Shown here piece by piece: positions 4,653 through 5,731 of a stretch of DNA of 5,731 nt. The notes beneath the pieces are model-generated. The model saw nothing but the letters and a program-made list of their open reading frames with translations. It was not told the origin of the DNA and searched no databases. The position numbers and the translations under genes are program-made. The stretch's first letter is position 1. Every line of letters starts with the position of its first letter. Source of the stretch: Caldisericota bacterium (GTDB lineage Bacteria > Caldisericota > JANLFM01); NCBI GenBank assembly GCA_024655865.1, contig JANLFM010000034.1, forward strand, positions 5,039 to 10,769. Direction: 5' to 3'.

Positions 4653-5731
4653 AAAACTAAAATGTTATTTCCAGGTAATCCGCTCTGAATGCCGAATACA
4701 CTTAAGATAGTTTTTCCGATATCTGCAAAGCTCTCCCTTGCTCCCAGGGATATTCCCTTTTTTCCCTTAATATACAAAAGGAGCGGTACCATTTCCCGTG
4801 TATGATCAGTATGTTTCATGAAAGTGGGGTCGTTCCCGTGATCAGCTGTAACAATCATTAAATCATTCGCCGTTAAGGTCTCCCAAATCCCCTGGAGGAA
4901 CTGATCGACATCCTCTAATCCCTGAACAAACTTATCCGGCAGGCGTCTGTGCCCCCATAAGGTGTCGAAGTCCCCCAAATTTGCGAAGGCTAAACCACTT
5001 TCTTTGCCTTGAACCCATTCTCCAAGAGCCTTCATGGTTTCTGGATTATTCCCTGTGTGCAGAGAATGAGTAATTCCTCGCCCGGAAAACACGTCCTCAA
5101 TTTTACCGAAGGCGTAAACTGGAATTCCATTTTCCTTAAGAGAATCCAGAACAGTAGGGAACGGCGGAGGAAGAGGAAAGTCGCGGCGGTTCGCTGTGCG
5201 CACGAAATTCCCTGGCTGGCCTACGAAGGGACGAGCAATGACCCTTAATACACCGTGTTCCCCTGTAAGTAAAGAACGGGCGATCTGGCAGTAACAATAG
5301 AGTTCCTCTACGGGAATAATCTCCTCATGACAGGCAATTTGGAAAACGGAATCCGCAGAGGTGTAGACGATGGGGTAACCCGTTCTCATGTGCTCTTCAC
5401 CAAGAAGCTTGATAATTTCTGTCCCTGAAGCAGCCACATTGCCCAGGGTCTTTCGACCAATTTGCTCCTCGAATTTTAAGATCACCTCCTCAGGGAAGCC
5501 CTGAGGATAAGTCGGGAAGGGCTTTTTGGTATAAATCCCCATCATCTCCCAGTGTCCAATAATAGTATCTTTGCCCACTGAGGCTTCGAGCATTACTCCC
5601 CAGGAAGCAAGAGGTGTGACGGCGGGTTCCAGAAGACCTTCATTAATAATATTTCCCAGGCCGCTCTTTTTAAAGAAAGGAAGGCTGAAGGACTCTACAG
5701 CCCTCAAGGAGTGCACCAGAGTATTACTGCC
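4649..5731 (-). CDS. deoB: Phosphopentomutase (DeoB), 5' end outside the window
   Basis: This cytosolic Mn-dependent enzyme of the alkaline-phosphatase superfamily interconverts ribose (or deoxyribose) 1-phosphate and 5-phosphate, linking nucleoside salvage to the pentose phosphate pathway. The frame is open to the right edge and begins GSNTLVHSL, matching residue 30 onward of Bacillus cereus DeoB (GSDTIGHIA, from memory). About 29 residues, including the first metal-binding Asp, are therefore missing, and the GTG at 5716 is internal rather than a start. In visible numbering (360 residues) GKDTIIGHWE holds T56, the equivalent of the phosphorylated Thr85. ASGTEI, YTSADSVFQIA and RVIARPFVGQPGNF follow. 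Metal ligands are D256 and H261 (DFDTLWGHRR), D297 and H298 (ADHGND), and H310 (TDHTRE). There is one residue more than B. cereus between the last two sites. The stop overlaps the -35 of the next promoter, and no terminator is visible. Confidence 0.96.
   Translation of the reverse strand, partial: GSNTLVHSLRAVESFSLPFFKKSGLGNIINEGLLEPAVTPLASWGVMLEASVGKDTIIGHWEMMGIYTKKPFPTYPQGFPEEVILKFEEQIGRKTLGNVAASGTEIIKLLGEEHMRTGYPIVYTSADSVFQIACHEEIIPVEELYCYCQIARSLLTGEHGVLRVIARPFVGQPGNFVRTANRRDFPLPPPFPTVLDSLKENGIPVYAFGKIEDVFSGRGITHSLHTGNNPETMKALGEWVQGKESGLAFANLGDFDTLWGHRRLPDKFVQGLEDVDQFLQGIWETLTANDLMIVTADHGNDPTFMKHTDHTREMVPLLLYIKGKKGISLGARESFADIGKTILSVFGIQSGLPGNNILVF

Noticed and set aside
5009-5248. A 79-codon plus-strand open frame opposite deoB
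   Set aside because: It is a shadow of conserved DeoB sequence with no recognisable domain.
5488-5506. A perfect 8-bp inverted repeat with 3-nt centre, CCTCAGGG and CCCTGAGG, as a possible terminator or operator
   Set aside because: It lies inside deoB and encodes the PQGFPEE segment, which matches the family pattern (PEGFPKE in B. cereus). No T-run follows in either direction. Codon choice explains it.
5714-5716. GTG at 5716 as the start of deoB
   Set aside because: The frame continues upstream to the window edge with residues that match the family (GSNTL), so the GTG is an internal valine.
1-5731. CRISPR array, insertion sequence, integrase, toxin-antitoxin or defence genes
   Set aside because: No spaced direct repeats, transposase motifs, terminal repeats or related proteins are visible. 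The window is almost entirely housekeeping genes.

Overview
The window is a piece of a bacterial chromosome of moderate GC in which every supported gene lies on the minus strand. Read in the direction of transcription (high to low coordinates) it holds: the 3' part of a phosphopentomutase gene (deoB); a close-packed trio of a G5/3D-domain cell-wall protein (YabE-like), rsmA/ksgA and ispE; a tRNA-Val(UAC) gene; a glutamate dehydrogenase gene with a well-formed promoter and leader; and the 5' end of a gene whose N-terminus looks like the degenerate receiver domain of PEP/pyruvate-binding-domain proteins. The order yabE-like > rsmA > ispE recalls the metS-tatD-yabE-rnmV-ksgA-...-ispE region of Bacillota, but rnmV and the spore-related genes between ksgA and ispE are absent and deoB is the upstream neighbour. 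That order, the 3D-domain protein and the clean AAAGGAG-type ribosome binding site of gdh suggest an anaerobic Gram-positive-type bacterium or a relative (clostridial Bacillota or an Atribacterota-like lineage). The phylum is inference and is not fixed by the sequence.

Region by region. 5731-4649: deoB, running off the right edge and lacking about its first 29 residues. 4652-4624: a TTGACA-N17-TAATAT promoter laid over the deoB stop codon, so close to the next start that the mRNA would be nearly leaderless. 4613-2046: the trio, with overlaps of 16 bp (yabE-like/rsmA, rsmA using a TTG start) and 8 bp (rsmA/ispE), so probably one translationally coupled operon. 2054-1940: a tRNA promoter whose -35 lies in the last codons of ispE, then tRNA-Val with its CCA encoded. 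1939-1671: a 269-bp intergenic stretch with AT-rich inverted repeats, the gdh promoter and a leader holding two possible hairpins, one of which contains the gdh ribosome binding site. 1670-384: gdh. 383-319: a short gap with a strong Shine-Dalgarno that is in the wrong frame for the next gene. 318-1: the partial receiver-like protein, cut by the left edge.

Most of the genes are housekeeping: pentose phosphate salvage, ribosome maturation, isoprenoid precursor synthesis by the MEP pathway, wall remodelling and glutamate/2-oxoglutarate interconversion. I found no CRISPR array, insertion sequence, toxin-antitoxin pair or defence system, and no wholly new system. The points of most interest are regulatory: the hairpin over the gdh ribosome binding site, the near-leaderless promoter of the trio, and the frame anomaly ahead of the receiver-like gene.
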